A stretch of 53,110 nt of DNA from Anaerolineae bacterium. Its GTDB lineage: Bacteria; Chloroflexota; Anaerolineae; B4-G1; SLSP01. A program made the position numbers and the translations under genes. Shown here in pieces: positions 32,640 through 40,810 of this stretch. The stretch covers positions 1 to 53,110 of the forward strand of contig JALOOJ010000011.1 in NCBI GenBank assembly GCA_025454475.1. Reading direction: 5' to 3'. The notes under the pieces were generated by a model, which was not told the origin of the DNA, made no database searches, and worked only from the letters and a program-made list of their open reading frames with translations. Each line of letters opens with the position of its first letter. Position 1 is the first letter of the stretch.

Positions 32640-33707
32640 ATGCGGATTGCGGTTACAGGTGGGATTGGTAGTATCGGACGGACGACGGTGGCGCAGTTGC
32701 TTGCCCACGGACACGACGTGCGTGTGTTGGATCGTGTACCCGAGGCCGACATTGCGCCCGATGTTGCGGAGAAGATCCGCGGCGCGGAGTACCGTCAGGT
32801 CGAGATCACGGATTTCCACAGCCTCAAGGGCGCGTTCGATGAGTTCGACGCCGTGGTGCACCTCGCTGCTCTGGCGTCACCTGCAATGGGACCTGAGCAC
32901 GTTATCTTCGAGATCAACTGCGGCGGCAGCTTCAACGTTTACCGATCGGCTGCGGACGCGGGGATCAGGCGAGTAGTCAGTGCCAGCTCGATCAACGCGC
33001 TGGGCCACAACTACGGTATCAAGTCTTTTCCCATCCGCTATTTCCCTATCGATGAGGAGCACCCTGACTACACTACAGACCCGTACTCATTCTCCAAACG
33101 CGTGCTGGAGGAGACGGGCGCTTACTTCTGGCGGCGTGAGGGAATCTCCGGTGTGGCGTTGCGCTTCCCGGCTGTCTATGATCTGTCCGGCGAACGCGGA
33201 TCGTGGTGGATCCGGGGCGCCGAGCGCCGCCGGGAGGCGCTGGCGCTGCTCGAGCAGCTTCCCGAGGAGGAGCGTATGAGCCGCGTGCGGCACGTTATCG
33301 AGCGCCAGGACGCGATGCGCGCGGAGCGTCTGCAGGAGCAACCGTGGGAGCAACAGCGGGAGCGTTGGGAGAAGATGCGCCGTGAAGGTCCCCCGCCGCC
33401 CGAGATGATGCTCTGCTTTGGGCGCAACGACTTCTGGGCCAGCCTGAACGTGTTGGATGCTGCCCAGGCGATCGAGAAGGGCCTGATGGCTGACTATGAG
33501 GGTAGCCACCCGCTCTTTGTCAACGACAGCCACAACTCCGTCGGCGTGGACAGCGCGAAACTGGTGGCCTACTGCTTCCCGGGGGTAACGGTCTGGAAGC
33601 GTCCCGTCGTCGGCACCGAGACCCTGGTGAGCTATGACAAGGCGCGAACCTTGATCGGGTTCGAGCCTGAGCATTCGATCGGCCATGTGCACGTGACAGG
33701 GGAATAG
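32640..33707 (+). CDS. NAD-dependent epimerase/dehydratase (extended SDR) with helical insert
   Basis: A 355-residue extended SDR. The dinucleotide motif GGIGSIG is at 7-13 and the catalytic pair Tyr 149 and Lys 153 (DPYSFSKRV) are intact. Family members epimerise or oxidise nucleotide sugars or uronic acids; uronate dehydrogenase is one possibility given the operon. An unusual segment at about 193-250 is very rich in Arg, Glu and Gln and predicted to be a long helix or coiled coil, absent from usual members. GGAG precedes ATG 32640 by four bases. Last gene of this operon; the next gene concerns sulfur chemistry. Confidence 0.87.
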   Translation: MRIAVTGGIGSIGRTTVAQLLAHGHDVRVLDRVPEADIAPDVAEKIRGAEYRQVEITDFHSLKGAFDEFDAVVHLAALASPAMGPEHVIFEINCGGSFNVYRSAADAGIRRVVSASSINALGHNYGIKSFPIRYFPIDEEHPDYTTDPYSFSKRVLEETGAYFWRREGISGVALRFPAVYDLSGERGSWWIRGAERRREALALLEQLPEEERMSRVRHVIERQDAMRAERLQEQPWEQQRERWEKMRREGPPPPEMMLCFGRNDFWASLNVLDAAQAIEKGLMADYEGSHPLFVNDSHNSVGVDSAKLVAYCFPGVTVWKRPVVGTETLVSYDKARTLIGFEPEHSIGHVHVTGE

Positions 33708-33745
33708 GGAGTGGGGATCAGATGTTAGTTCGGGAAGGGTGGTAG

Positions 33746-35173
33746 ATGCTACTACAGCAGTTTTTCGTTGAGAAGATCGCACACAGCTCCTACTTACTGG
33801 CTGGAAAAGCCACGTGCGCGGTGATTGATCCACAGCGCGATGTCGATGGGTACATTCAGGCGGCGCGCGACCTGGGTGTGGAGATCACGCACATCCTGCA
33901 GACGCATCTGCACGCCGATTTTGTCTCCGGGCATATGGACCTGGCCAGGAAGACCGGGGCCAAGATCTATGCGTCCAAATCCTCGGAGTGTGCGTTCGAT
34001 CACGTCGCGGTTAGCGAGGGCGACACGATTGAGCTGGAGGACATGTCACTTTCCGTGCTGGAGACGCCGGGGCACACGCCGGAGCACGTCGTCTACGTCG
34101 TTACCGACCGGTCTCGTGGGGATGCACCTATCGGCGCCTTTGTGGGCGACGTTCTCTTCGTGGGCGATGTGGGTAGACCGGACCTCTTCCCTGATCGCGC
34201 CGCTGAACTGGCAGGCAAGTTGTACCATAGCCTCCACGACAAGGTGCAGCGACTCCCGGACTACTGCGAGGTCTATCCGGCCCACGGCGCGGGATCCCTA
34301 TGCGGGCGCTCAATGGGAGCCAAGCGCTCGACGACGATCGGCTATGAGCGGCTCAACAATACGGCCCTGCAGATTCCGGATGCACCCGCATTCATCCGTT
34401 CCCTCACGACCGAAATGCCACCCGCGCCGGATCACTTCAGCCGCTGCAGCGACGTCAACCGCCAGGGACCGGTTTTGGTCGCCGAATTGCCCCCTCTGGA
34501 GGAGTTGCGCCCATCCGAGTTCAAGGTGCGCCTGGAGAGCTCTGCATCTATCGTCGTCGACGTTCGCGGGTATGCTGCCTTCGCCGGGCTGCACGTTCCC
34601 GGCGCGTGGCACATTGACCTCAACGGCAACTTCCCAACGTTTGCTGGCTGGGTACTTCCGACCGACAAGGACATTCTGCTCGTTGCGGACAGCTATGCAG
34701 ATGCCGCCTCCGCGTCAATGTGGGCTCGCCGTGTGGGCATAGATCGCGTCGTAGGCTATCTGCGCGGCGGCATGCCCGCGTGGGTGACCGCCGGACTGGA
34801 AATTGAGGATATCCACCTCGTATCGGCGGAGGACCTGCACGATAGAGTCACCGGCACCCAAGGCCTGGTTCTGGTCGATGTGCGCGCTCCGCTTGAGTTC
34901 GAAGATGGCCACATCGAGGGTGCTATCAATATTCCCGCCCCCGACGTGCGCTGGCGCTACGACGAACTGCATCGTGATGATCCCGTTTACCTGGTCTGCA
35001 GCTCCGGCAACCGCTCCAGCCTGGCCGCTAGCATCCTTAAGCAGCACGGTTTCACGGAAGTCCACAATGTGGCAGGCGGTATGTCGGGTTACAGCGCGGC
35101 AGGTTATGCCAGGCATTGTGCAGTCTGTGTGAACCCGCACGGCTCGCGCTATTACAGCGTTTTTGTTGAGTGA
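33746..35173 (+). CDS. MBL-fold hydrolase fused to two rhodanese domains (persulfide-dioxygenase-like)
   Basis: A 475-residue cytoplasmic protein. Residues 1-225 are a metallo-beta-lactamase domain of the ETHE1/persulfide dioxygenase group with THLHADF (His 54, His 56, Asp 58), His 110, Asp 141 and His 180 as metal ligands. Rhodanese domain 1 (about 255-350) has serine where the active cysteine would be, so it is inactive; domain 2 (about 358-455) has CSSGNRS with Cys 418. Such proteins oxidise persulfides and pass sulfane sulfur, detoxifying sulfide. The two YeeE/YedE genes follow 18 bases later, supporting a sulfur module. Confidence 0.92.
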   Translation: MLLQQFFVEKIAHSSYLLAGKATCAVIDPQRDVDGYIQAARDLGVEITHILQTHLHADFVSGHMDLARKTGAKIYASKSSECAFDHVAVSEGDTIELEDMSLSVLETPGHTPEHVVYVVTDRSRGDAPIGAFVGDVLFVGDVGRPDLFPDRAAELAGKLYHSLHDKVQRLPDYCEVYPAHGAGSLCGRSMGAKRSTTIGYERLNNTALQIPDAPAFIRSLTTEMPPAPDHFSRCSDVNRQGPVLVAELPPLEELRPSEFKVRLESSASIVVDVRGYAAFAGLHVPGAWHIDLNGNFPTFAGWVLPTDKDILLVADSYADAASASMWARRVGIDRVVGYLRGGMPAWVTAGLEIEDIHLVSAEDLHDRVTGTQGLVLVDVRAPLEFEDGHIEGAINIPAPDVRWRYDELHRDDPVYLVCSSGNRSSLAASILKQHGFTEVHNVAGGMSGYSAAGYARHCAVCVNPHGSRYYSVFVE

Positions 35174-35191
35174 CCCACAGAGGTGCCTGAC

Positions 35192-35710
35192 ATGAACTGG
35201 TTGACGTCTCCGCGTTGGTCTCCCTATGCTGTGGGCATCGCCATCGGTGTCCTGAGTTGGTTCACACTGCTCATCTCCCAGAAACCGTTGGGGTGTTCGA
35301 CGACCTTCGCCCGCACTGCGGGAATGATCGAGAAGATGATCCGGGGTGACAAGGTGCTGCTCAGGCCCTACTACCAGAAGACCAAGCCTGTCATCGACTG
35401 GCAATGGATGCTCGTGGTCGGTATGGTGATCGGCTCCTTCATCGCCACCGTTCTCTCCGGCAGCTTCAGCCTGCAGTGGGTGCCGGCGCGGTGGGCGACA
35501 GCCTTTGGCGACGCCGCAATCCCACGGCTCCTCGTCGCGGTTTTGGGTGGTGCGCTCCTTGGATTTGGTGCCCGATGGGCCGATGGCTGTACCAGCGGCC
35601 ATGGCATCAGCGGCACGATGCAGCTTGCGGTATCGGGGTGGATCTCCGCTATCTTCTTCTTCATCGGCGGGATCATCATGGCGTCCATCCTCTATGGCTG
35701 GTTGGCGTGA
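35192..35710 (+). CDS. YeeE/YedE family membrane protein (sulfur transport), first half
   Basis: About 172 residues with roughly four membrane helices. Cys 35 in PLGCSTTFARTAG and the motif WADGCTSGHG near residue 130 are the conserved cysteine sites of YeeE/TsuA proteins, which pass thiosulfate across the membrane. Here the fold is split into two genes, this and the next. GAGGTG lies before ATG 35192. Together with the MBL-rhodanese gene it probably imports reduced sulfur. Confidence 0.88.
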   Translation: MNWLTSPRWSPYAVGIAIGVLSWFTLLISQKPLGCSTTFARTAGMIEKMIRGDKVLLRPYYQKTKPVIDWQWMLVVGMVIGSFIATVLSGSFSLQWVPARWATAFGDAAIPRLLVAVLGGALLGFGARWADGCTSGHGISGTMQLAVSGWISAIFFFIGGIIMASILYGWLA

Positions 35711-35719
35711 GGTGGGGCT

Positions 35720-36250
35720 ATGAAGACAACACGATCTGACCTGATCTGGGGCCTGGTCTTCGGTATTTTGTTTGGCTTCTTTTTGCAGAAGGGCGGTGTC
35801 ACCCAGTACGATGTCATCATCGGGCAACTCCTTCTGGAGGATTTCACCGTCATCAAGGTCATGCTCTCCGCTGTCGTGACGGGCATGGTTGGCATCCACC
35901 TGATGAAGCGCCTGGGATGGGTGCGGATCAACCCCAAGGCAGGGTCCTGGGGGCAGAATGCGGTGGGTGGGCTGATCTTTGGCCTGGGCTTCGCGCTGCT
36001 TGGGTATTGCCCGGGTACGGTGGCGGGCGCTGTCGGCAATGGCTATCTGGATGCTGCCATCGGTGGCCTCGCCGGGATCCTGCTAGGTTCTGGCCTCCTC
36101 GCCGTCGTCTACCCAAGACTGTCGGGTGGTATCTTGACCAAAGGCGGCTACGGCGATCTTACGCTCCCGCAGCTCCTCAAGGTCAACGAATGGGTTGTCA
36201 TCGTTCCCCTGTGTCTGCTGATTGTGTTGGTGCTGTATCTGTTGCCCTGA
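35720..36250 (+). CDS. YeeE/YedE family membrane protein (DUF6691-like), second half
   Basis: A 176-residue membrane protein with GLGFALLGYCPGTVAGAVGNG, the cysteine motif of the second half of YeeE/YedE transporters, and four to five membrane helices. It starts nine bases after its partner. The two probably assemble into one sulfur-transport channel. Its start is ATG 35720 after GGTGGGG. Confidence 0.87.
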   Translation: MKTTRSDLIWGLVFGILFGFFLQKGGVTQYDVIIGQLLLEDFTVIKVMLSAVVTGMVGIHLMKRLGWVRINPKAGSWGQNAVGGLIFGLGFALLGYCPGTVAGAVGNGYLDAAIGGLAGILLGSGLLAVVYPRLSGGILTKGGYGDLTLPQLLKVNEWVVIVPLCLLIVLVLYLLP

Positions 36251-36332
36251 AGCTGGGACCCGGAAGCTAGGTGCCAGATGCCTGGGGTTCGCTCACTTGA
36301 AGATTCCCATTGCCTGAAAGGAGGCAAACCCG

Positions 36333-36833
36333 ATGTCCATCATTCGACTCGGCGCGGATCTGAAGGACAAGCCGATTGTCAGCGCGACCGATGGCAAGAT
36401 CATTGCTAAGGTCAAGGATCTGCTGATCGATCCGACAACGCGCACCGTCAGCGCGATCCTGTTCGAGGAAGGCGGCATCTTGAGCCGCCAAACCAGGATC
36501 ATTCCGGCAGGAGCGGTCCAGGTATGGGGTGTCGACGTGGTCCTGATTGCCTCGGCCGATGCGGCGGTGCCCAGGGAACAGCTGGCTTGTCACGAGCAGT
36601 GCCTGAGCGTAAGCGGTCAACTCAAGGGACGCAGCATTGTGAGCCAGGACGGGACGCGGATTGGCGAGCTCAACGATGTGGTGATCGATAACAACGGCGT
36701 CGTGGTCGGGTATGACCTGGGAAAAGTCTTCATTGAGGGCCCGGTTGCCAAGAGTAAGCGCATCGGTGTCGAGGCGACGCACGCGCTGGGTGCGGACGTC
36801 CTCGTGATCGACAAGACTCGATTGCCGCAGTAG
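36333..36833 (+). CDS. PRC-barrel domain protein
   Basis: A 166-residue soluble protein made of two PRC-barrel-like halves (about 10-80, KPIVSATDGKIIAKVKDLLID, and 90-160, SIVSQDGTRIGELNDVVID). PRC barrels occur in photosynthetic reaction-centre H subunits, RimM and many small stress proteins; no catalytic residues are known. The gap before it (36251-36332) has a repeat-like AGCTGGGACCCGGAAGCT after the preceding stop. AAAGGAGG precedes the ATG by eight bases. Confidence 0.87.
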   Translation: MSIIRLGADLKDKPIVSATDGKIIAKVKDLLIDPTTRTVSAILFEEGGILSRQTRIIPAGAVQVWGVDVVLIASADAAVPREQLACHEQCLSVSGQLKGRSIVSQDGTRIGELNDVVIDNNGVVVGYDLGKVFIEGPVAKSKRIGVEATHALGADVLVIDKTRLPQ

Positions 36834-36916
36834 CCGACGTGCTCGTGTCTGGATGCTGCGCCAGCTGTGCCGTTGAGCGCAGTTAGCCGGTGTGTGCTAT
36901 CAATAGGAGTCCTAGC

Positions 36917-37927
36917 ATGCCTGCTATTCTCGAAGTCGACAACCTCGTCAAGAAGTTCGGTGAGTTTGAGGCCGTCAAGGGCGTCAGCTTCCAGGTGGAG
37001 GAAGGCGAGGTCTTCGGCCTTCTGGGCCCCAATGGCGCGGGGAAAACCACTACGATCTCCATGCTCACCGGCATCCTCGCGCCCACAGCCGGGACAGCCC
37101 GGATCGGTGGCTACGACGTACGCACCCAGATGGCGCAGGCCAAGACGCTGAATGGCCTTGTGCCGCAGGACCTGGCACTATACCCTACTCTGAGCGCCCG
37201 CGCTAACCTGGAGTTCTTTGGGCGGGTCTACGGGCTGAAGGGGCGCGACCTCAAGGAACGTGTGGCAGATGTGCTGCGCGTCGTCTCTTTGACCGAACGT
37301 GCCGATCAGGCTATCGAGACCTTCTCCGGAGGTATGAAGCGGCGGGTTAACATTGCTGCCGGGCTTGTCCACCAGCCCCGCCTTCTGTTCCTCGATGAGC
37401 CCACCGTCGGCGTCGATCCCCAGAGCCGTAACCACATCTTCGAGAGCGTTCTGCGGCTCAATCGCGAGCGGGGGATGAGCATCATCTACACTAGCCACTA
37501 CATGGAGGAGGTAGAGCTGCTGTGTAGCCGCGCCGCGATCATCGATGAAGGGCGCATCATCGCACTGGACACGATCAAGAACCTCATCGCGATGCTTGGC
37601 GGTGGTGTGATCCATGTTGGCGTCGAGCGGGCCGATCCAACCACGCGGGACGCCATCGCTGCGTTACCGATGGTCAAAGAGGCGGTTCTGTTGGCCCCGT
37701 CGGTTGCTGCACCTCCGGCGCCCGGTGCCGAGGCGGACCTGCACGAACGCGCTCCTCTTGCCACGGGCAGCGTGATCAAAATCGTCACTGAGCACAGCCA
37801 ACAGGCCGTGGTCAGCGTGATTGGTTACCTAAACACCCACGACATCATGCTGACCTCGTTGGAGATCCTGGAACCCAACCTGGAGAGCGTTTTCCTTCAC
37901 CTGACCGGCAAGAAACTGCGGGACTAG
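36917..37927 (+). CDS. ABC-2 type transporter ATP-binding protein
   Basis: About 336 residues. Motifs: GPNGAGKTT (Walker A), VPQDLALYP (Q-loop), FSGGMKRR (signature), LLFLDEPTVGVD (Walker B) and YTSHYMEE (switch His). A C-terminal accessory domain of about 100 residues follows, with a Pro/Ala-rich loop. It drives the exporter formed by the two following permeases; relatives export drugs, lipids, or polysaccharides. AGGAG is eight bases before ATG 36917; the frame opens earlier at 36890. Confidence 0.93.
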   Translation: MPAILEVDNLVKKFGEFEAVKGVSFQVEEGEVFGLLGPNGAGKTTTISMLTGILAPTAGTARIGGYDVRTQMAQAKTLNGLVPQDLALYPTLSARANLEFFGRVYGLKGRDLKERVADVLRVVSLTERADQAIETFSGGMKRRVNIAAGLVHQPRLLFLDEPTVGVDPQSRNHIFESVLRLNRERGMSIIYTSHYMEEVELLCSRAAIIDEGRIIALDTIKNLIAMLGGGVIHVGVERADPTTRDAIAALPMVKEAVLLAPSVAAPPAPGAEADLHERAPLATGSVIKIVTEHSQQAVVSVIGYLNTHDIMLTSLEILEPNLESVFLHLTGKKLRD

Positions 37928-37940
37928 TCTGGAGCCCACG

Positions 37941-37954
37941 CGGGTCGGAACCCG
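37941..37954 (+). repeat. Single CGGA mini-hairpin between ABC-2 genes
   Basis: CGGG-T-CGGA-A-CCCG fits the consensus unit exactly, with its own stem. It lies 14 bases after the ATPase stop and 15 before the permease start. Confidence 0.65.
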
Positions 37955-37969
37955 TTGAGAGGTGCTGAG

Positions 37970-39211
37970 ATGAACGTGCTGCACATCGCTGTGAAGGACT
38001 TGGGCATTCTCTTTCGGGATCGGGGTGTCTTCATCCAGCTCCTGGGTTTGCCGCTGATTTTCATCCTGGTGTTCAGCGGGGCGATGCAGGCAGCGGTGGG
38101 GGGACAGCAGGATACCCGGATGCCATTGCCGGTGGTCGATCAGGACCGCGGCCCTGGTGCCCGGGCGTTGCGCGAAGGCATCGAGTCCGCTGGTGGCGTT
38201 CGTATTGATCTCATCGACCAAGCCGTGGCCGACGAAGCGCTCGACAAGGGGACAATGGCGCGGGCGCTGTATATACCGGCCAACTTCAGTGATGACGTTG
38301 CGGCCGGACGTCAGGCAACGCTGCATCTGGTGAGTCGGCCTGACGCAGACATCCCGCGAACTGAAGCGTTGCGGCTCGTGATTGAAGGGGTCGCACGTGA
38401 CATGGCCCTGGAAGGCCAGATTGTCACCAGCCTGCGCCAGATGGGCGAGATGATGGCCAACGTGCCCGATGCCTTTGCGGCGTTGGCGGTCGAGCAAGGA
38501 CCCGCGCAGGCCCGGGAGCAGTTTGAGCTCTCGCGAAATCGACCCCTCGTATCTCTCGTCACACGCGTTCCTCAGCGCGCTGTGACTGTTGAAGAGGAGG
38601 CCACCGCGGCGCAGTTAGCCGTGCCGGGTTTCACCGTGCTTTTTGTCTTCCTCACGTCGCAAGCCACAGCCCGTTCGATCTACGACGAGAAGAAAGTGGG
38701 GTCCTTTCGTAGGCTGCTGGCTTCGCCTATCTCCAAGGTCGAGCTGCTGGTGGGCAAGATGTTGCCCAATGTGGTCGCGTCCCTCATCCAGGTAGTGGTC
38801 ATCTTCGGTTTCGGCGTGCTGGTTCTGCCTCTCTTGGGTCAGGCGCCCCTGAGTCTCGGGAATGCGCCGCTCGCCGTGGTGCTGGTCGCCGTGCTGATGG
38901 CATTGTGCTCCTCCGGTCTGGGTATGCTGATCGCCGCTCTGGCGCGCACCGAGAACCAGATCGGTGGGCTCAGCGGCGTAATTCTCTGGGCGATGGGTAT
39001 CCTTGGTGGTAGCTTCATCCCCGTATTCTTCCTGGAACGGTTCCTTGGTCCGGTCATGCGCCTTGTGCCTCACTACTGGGCCAACAGTGCGTTCACTGAT
39101 CTGCTTGTGCGCGGTGCCAGCCTGGCCGATGTCGTACCGCAGATGGTCGCACTGCTGGTCTTCACCGCGGCCTTTTTCACTGTGGGTCTCTGGCGCTTTG
39201 ACTTCGACTAG
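37970..39211 (+). CDS. ABC-2 type transporter permease
   Basis: About 413 residues with the layout of the ABC2_membrane_3 family: one membrane helix near the N-terminus (about 20-45), a large extracytoplasmic domain (about 45-210) and five or six helices to the C-terminus, including SQATARSIYDEKKVGSFRRLLASPISKVELLVGK, the coupling region. It pairs with the next gene. The likely start is ATG 37970 after GAGAGGTG, with a mini-hairpin upstream. Confidence 0.92.
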   Translation: MNVLHIAVKDLGILFRDRGVFIQLLGLPLIFILVFSGAMQAAVGGQQDTRMPLPVVDQDRGPGARALREGIESAGGVRIDLIDQAVADEALDKGTMARALYIPANFSDDVAAGRQATLHLVSRPDADIPRTEALRLVIEGVARDMALEGQIVTSLRQMGEMMANVPDAFAALAVEQGPAQAREQFELSRNRPLVSLVTRVPQRAVTVEEEATAAQLAVPGFTVLFVFLTSQATARSIYDEKKVGSFRRLLASPISKVELLVGKMLPNVVASLIQVVVIFGFGVLVLPLLGQAPLSLGNAPLAVVLVAVLMALCSSGLGMLIAALARTENQIGGLSGVILWAMGILGGSFIPVFFLERFLGPVMRLVPHYWANSAFTDLLVRGASLADVVPQMVALLVFTAAFFTVGLWRFDFD

Positions 39212-39255
39212 GCTCTCATGAGCTCAACCTGAATCAGAGAATGGAGAATGAGAGA

Positions 39256-40524
39256 ATGCGGAACGCGGGAGTTCGCCAAATGCTGATCGTGACCGGCAAG
39301 GAGATTCAGGTGCTGGTCCGCGAGCGAGGCGCCCTGGCAGTGCTCTTTCTACTGCCGCTGCTGGTCGGTTCGCTCTATGGCACGATGCAGACACAGATGG
39401 CCCGCGACAGTGAGGCCAACCCCATCTTTCTGACCGTTGCGCTGGCGAATCTGGATGCCGGCACCTTCGGTGTGGAGCTCAGTAAGGCGCTCCACGGCAT
39501 CTCTATCCTTGAGGTCGTCGAGCCTGAGACGCCGGAAGAGGCTGAAGCGATAGTTGCAGAGGGGCGGGCGACTGCCGCCATCGTGATCCCTGCCGATTTC
39601 ACGGCACAGGTCGATGCTTACGAGCCCACGCAGATCACCGTGATCCTCGACCCTGCGGACCCGCAGCGCGCGGAGATCGTGAACGGCATCATGAAGGCGG
39701 CGGTCTCGGAGGTCACGATCTGGGGCGAGGTGCAGTACGGCGTGCGCACGGTGTTGCGCGACTCCGGCCTGCTCGACGACGCTGACCCTGAGGCCCAGCG
39801 TGCGGCTGCTGCACAGAGCTTGGGTGTCATCATGACGCGCATCAACGAGCTGCGCAGTGACCCACCCATCCGCGTATCCAGTGAAGACCTCCAGGGAGCT
39901 ACCGTAGAAGGGGGCATCACTGTGTTCCTGGCGCATATGTTCCCGGGCATCACAGTCATGTTCGTCTTCTTTGTGGTGGGCGTGGCGGGCGAATCGCTGT
40001 TGCACGAGCGCGAGGTGGGTACGCTGCGCCGCCTCCTAGCCTCGCCGATCCCCAAGGCCGCAGTGATAGCCGGTAAGGTGCTTGCCTTCACCCTTCTCGT
40101 CTGTCTGCAGGTCGTTGTGCTCTTCGGCACCGCCAATATTGCCTTTAGGATGCCGCTGGGCCGGGCGCCGTTGGCGCTGATCCTATTGACGGTCATCCTG
40201 GGTTTGGTCGCCAGTGCTTTGGGTATGCTGGTTGCCAGCTTCTCGAAAAGCGCCAAGCAGGCCGATAGCGCGGGCATGATTCTCAGCTTTGTGCTCGCAG
40301 GCCTGGGCGGCGCGATTGCCATCAGCCAGTTCCCGCTAGCCCGGTCCGGCGGCCCGATGGCTACCGTCGCTCAGCTCACACCCCACGCCCACGCGATCGA
40401 AGCCTACTACCGCCTGATGGCTGAGAAAGGGACCCTTGTTGACATCCTGCCACAGCTCGCCGTCCTGCTGGGTATGGCGCTTCTCTTTGGCGCCATCGCG
40501 GCCCGGCGCTTCCGCTTCGAATGA
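39256..40524 (+). CDS. ABC-2 type transporter permease (paralog)
   Basis: About 422 residues, homologous in topology to the previous permease, with the parallel coupling motif ESLLHEREVGTLRRLLASPIPKAAVIAGK and a large external domain. The two presumably form a heterodimer. GGAG lies nine bases before ATG 39256; an in-frame ATG at 39241 has no clear ribosome site. It is the last gene of the exporter operon, followed by a terminator-type hairpin at 40537-40576. Confidence 0.92.
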   Translation: MRNAGVRQMLIVTGKEIQVLVRERGALAVLFLLPLLVGSLYGTMQTQMARDSEANPIFLTVALANLDAGTFGVELSKALHGISILEVVEPETPEEAEAIVAEGRATAAIVIPADFTAQVDAYEPTQITVILDPADPQRAEIVNGIMKAAVSEVTIWGEVQYGVRTVLRDSGLLDDADPEAQRAAAAQSLGVIMTRINELRSDPPIRVSSEDLQGATVEGGITVFLAHMFPGITVMFVFFVVGVAGESLLHEREVGTLRRLLASPIPKAAVIAGKVLAFTLLVCLQVVVLFGTANIAFRMPLGRAPLALILLTVILGLVASALGMLVASFSKSAKQADSAGMILSFVLAGLGGAIAISQFPLARSGGPMATVAQLTPHAHAIEAYYRLMAEKGTLVDILPQLAVLLGMALLFGAIAARRFRFE

Positions 40525-40536
40525 TCTATCCGCACT

Positions 40537-40576
40537 CTCCGCGCCCAGGTGCCTTCACCGACCCTTGGGCGCGGAG
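40537..40576 (+). terminator. Terminator-type hairpin after the ABC-2 operon
   Basis: Perfect 11-bp stem CTCCGCGCCCA (40537-40547) and TGGGCGCGGAG (40566-40576), with a small inner hairpin GGTG-CCTT-CACC. It lies 12 bases after the permease stop and 10 before the next promoter. No T-run. Confidence 0.6.
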
Positions 40577-40586
40577 CGGGGGCCGC

Positions 40587-40614
40587 TTGACAGCTGCGGC
40601 GTCGGGTCTACAAT
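40587..40614 (+). promoter_or_regulatory. Strong sigma70 promoter for the rsgA leader
   Basis: TTGACA (40587-40592, perfect) and TACAAT (40609-40614) with a 16-base spacer: the best -35 in the window. Predicted transcription start is near 40621, giving a leader of about 375 bases before rsgA. Confidence 0.7.
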
Positions 40615-40642
40615 GGCTGCATATCTTACAGGGAGGCGCACT

Positions 40643-40711
40643 ATGTCGATGAGCATAATACACGCTGTTGTCGTCAATGACCACCAAGTGCGCCTGTACC
40701 CCGTAGACTAG
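40643..40711 (+). CDS. 22-residue leader peptide upstream of rsgA
   Basis: GGGAGG (40631-40636) precedes ATG 40643 by six bases and opens MSMSIIHAVV, then VNDHQVRLYPVD, ending at TAG 40711. It is the first ORF after the strong promoter and ends 25 bases before arm 1 of the alternative RNA structure. The peptide has no residue run that would mark a classical amino-acid attenuator. Its translation, or its stalled ribosome, could set which structure forms. It resembles no family I know. Confidence 0.55.
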   Translation: MSMSIIHAVVVNDHQVRLYPVD

Positions 40712-40736
40712 CCGCTATCGACTGATTCGGCTTTCC

Positions 40737-40772
40737 ACAAAGCCACGGGCTCACTTGGGTCCGTGGCTTTGT
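40737..40772 (+). other. rsgA leader arms 1 and 2 (anti-antiterminator hairpin)
   Basis: ACAAAGCCACGG (40737-40748, arm 1) and CCGTGGCTTTGT (40761-40772, arm 2) form a perfect 12-bp stem with a 12-base loop. Arm 2 can instead pair with arm 3 (40808-40819) over 11 of 12 positions, two of them wobbles. A third hairpin, TCCTGAT-5-ATCAGGA (40777-40795), lies between arms 2 and 3. Confidence 0.65.
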
Positions 40773-40810
40773 CACGTCCTGATTCTGCATCAGGATGAAT
40801 GCGTTGTGCG

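Noticed and set aside
36253-36272. AGCTGGGACCCGGAAGCT after the second YeeE/YedE gene as a full mini-hairpin repeat
   Set aside because: It contains the CGGAAGC core but does not fold into the 14-nt unit; kept only as a possible decayed copy.
37941-37954. Hairpin as a tRNA T-arm (GGTTCGAATCC-like)
   Set aside because: No acceptor, D or anticodon arms can be built around it, and no tRNA gene was found anywhere in the window.
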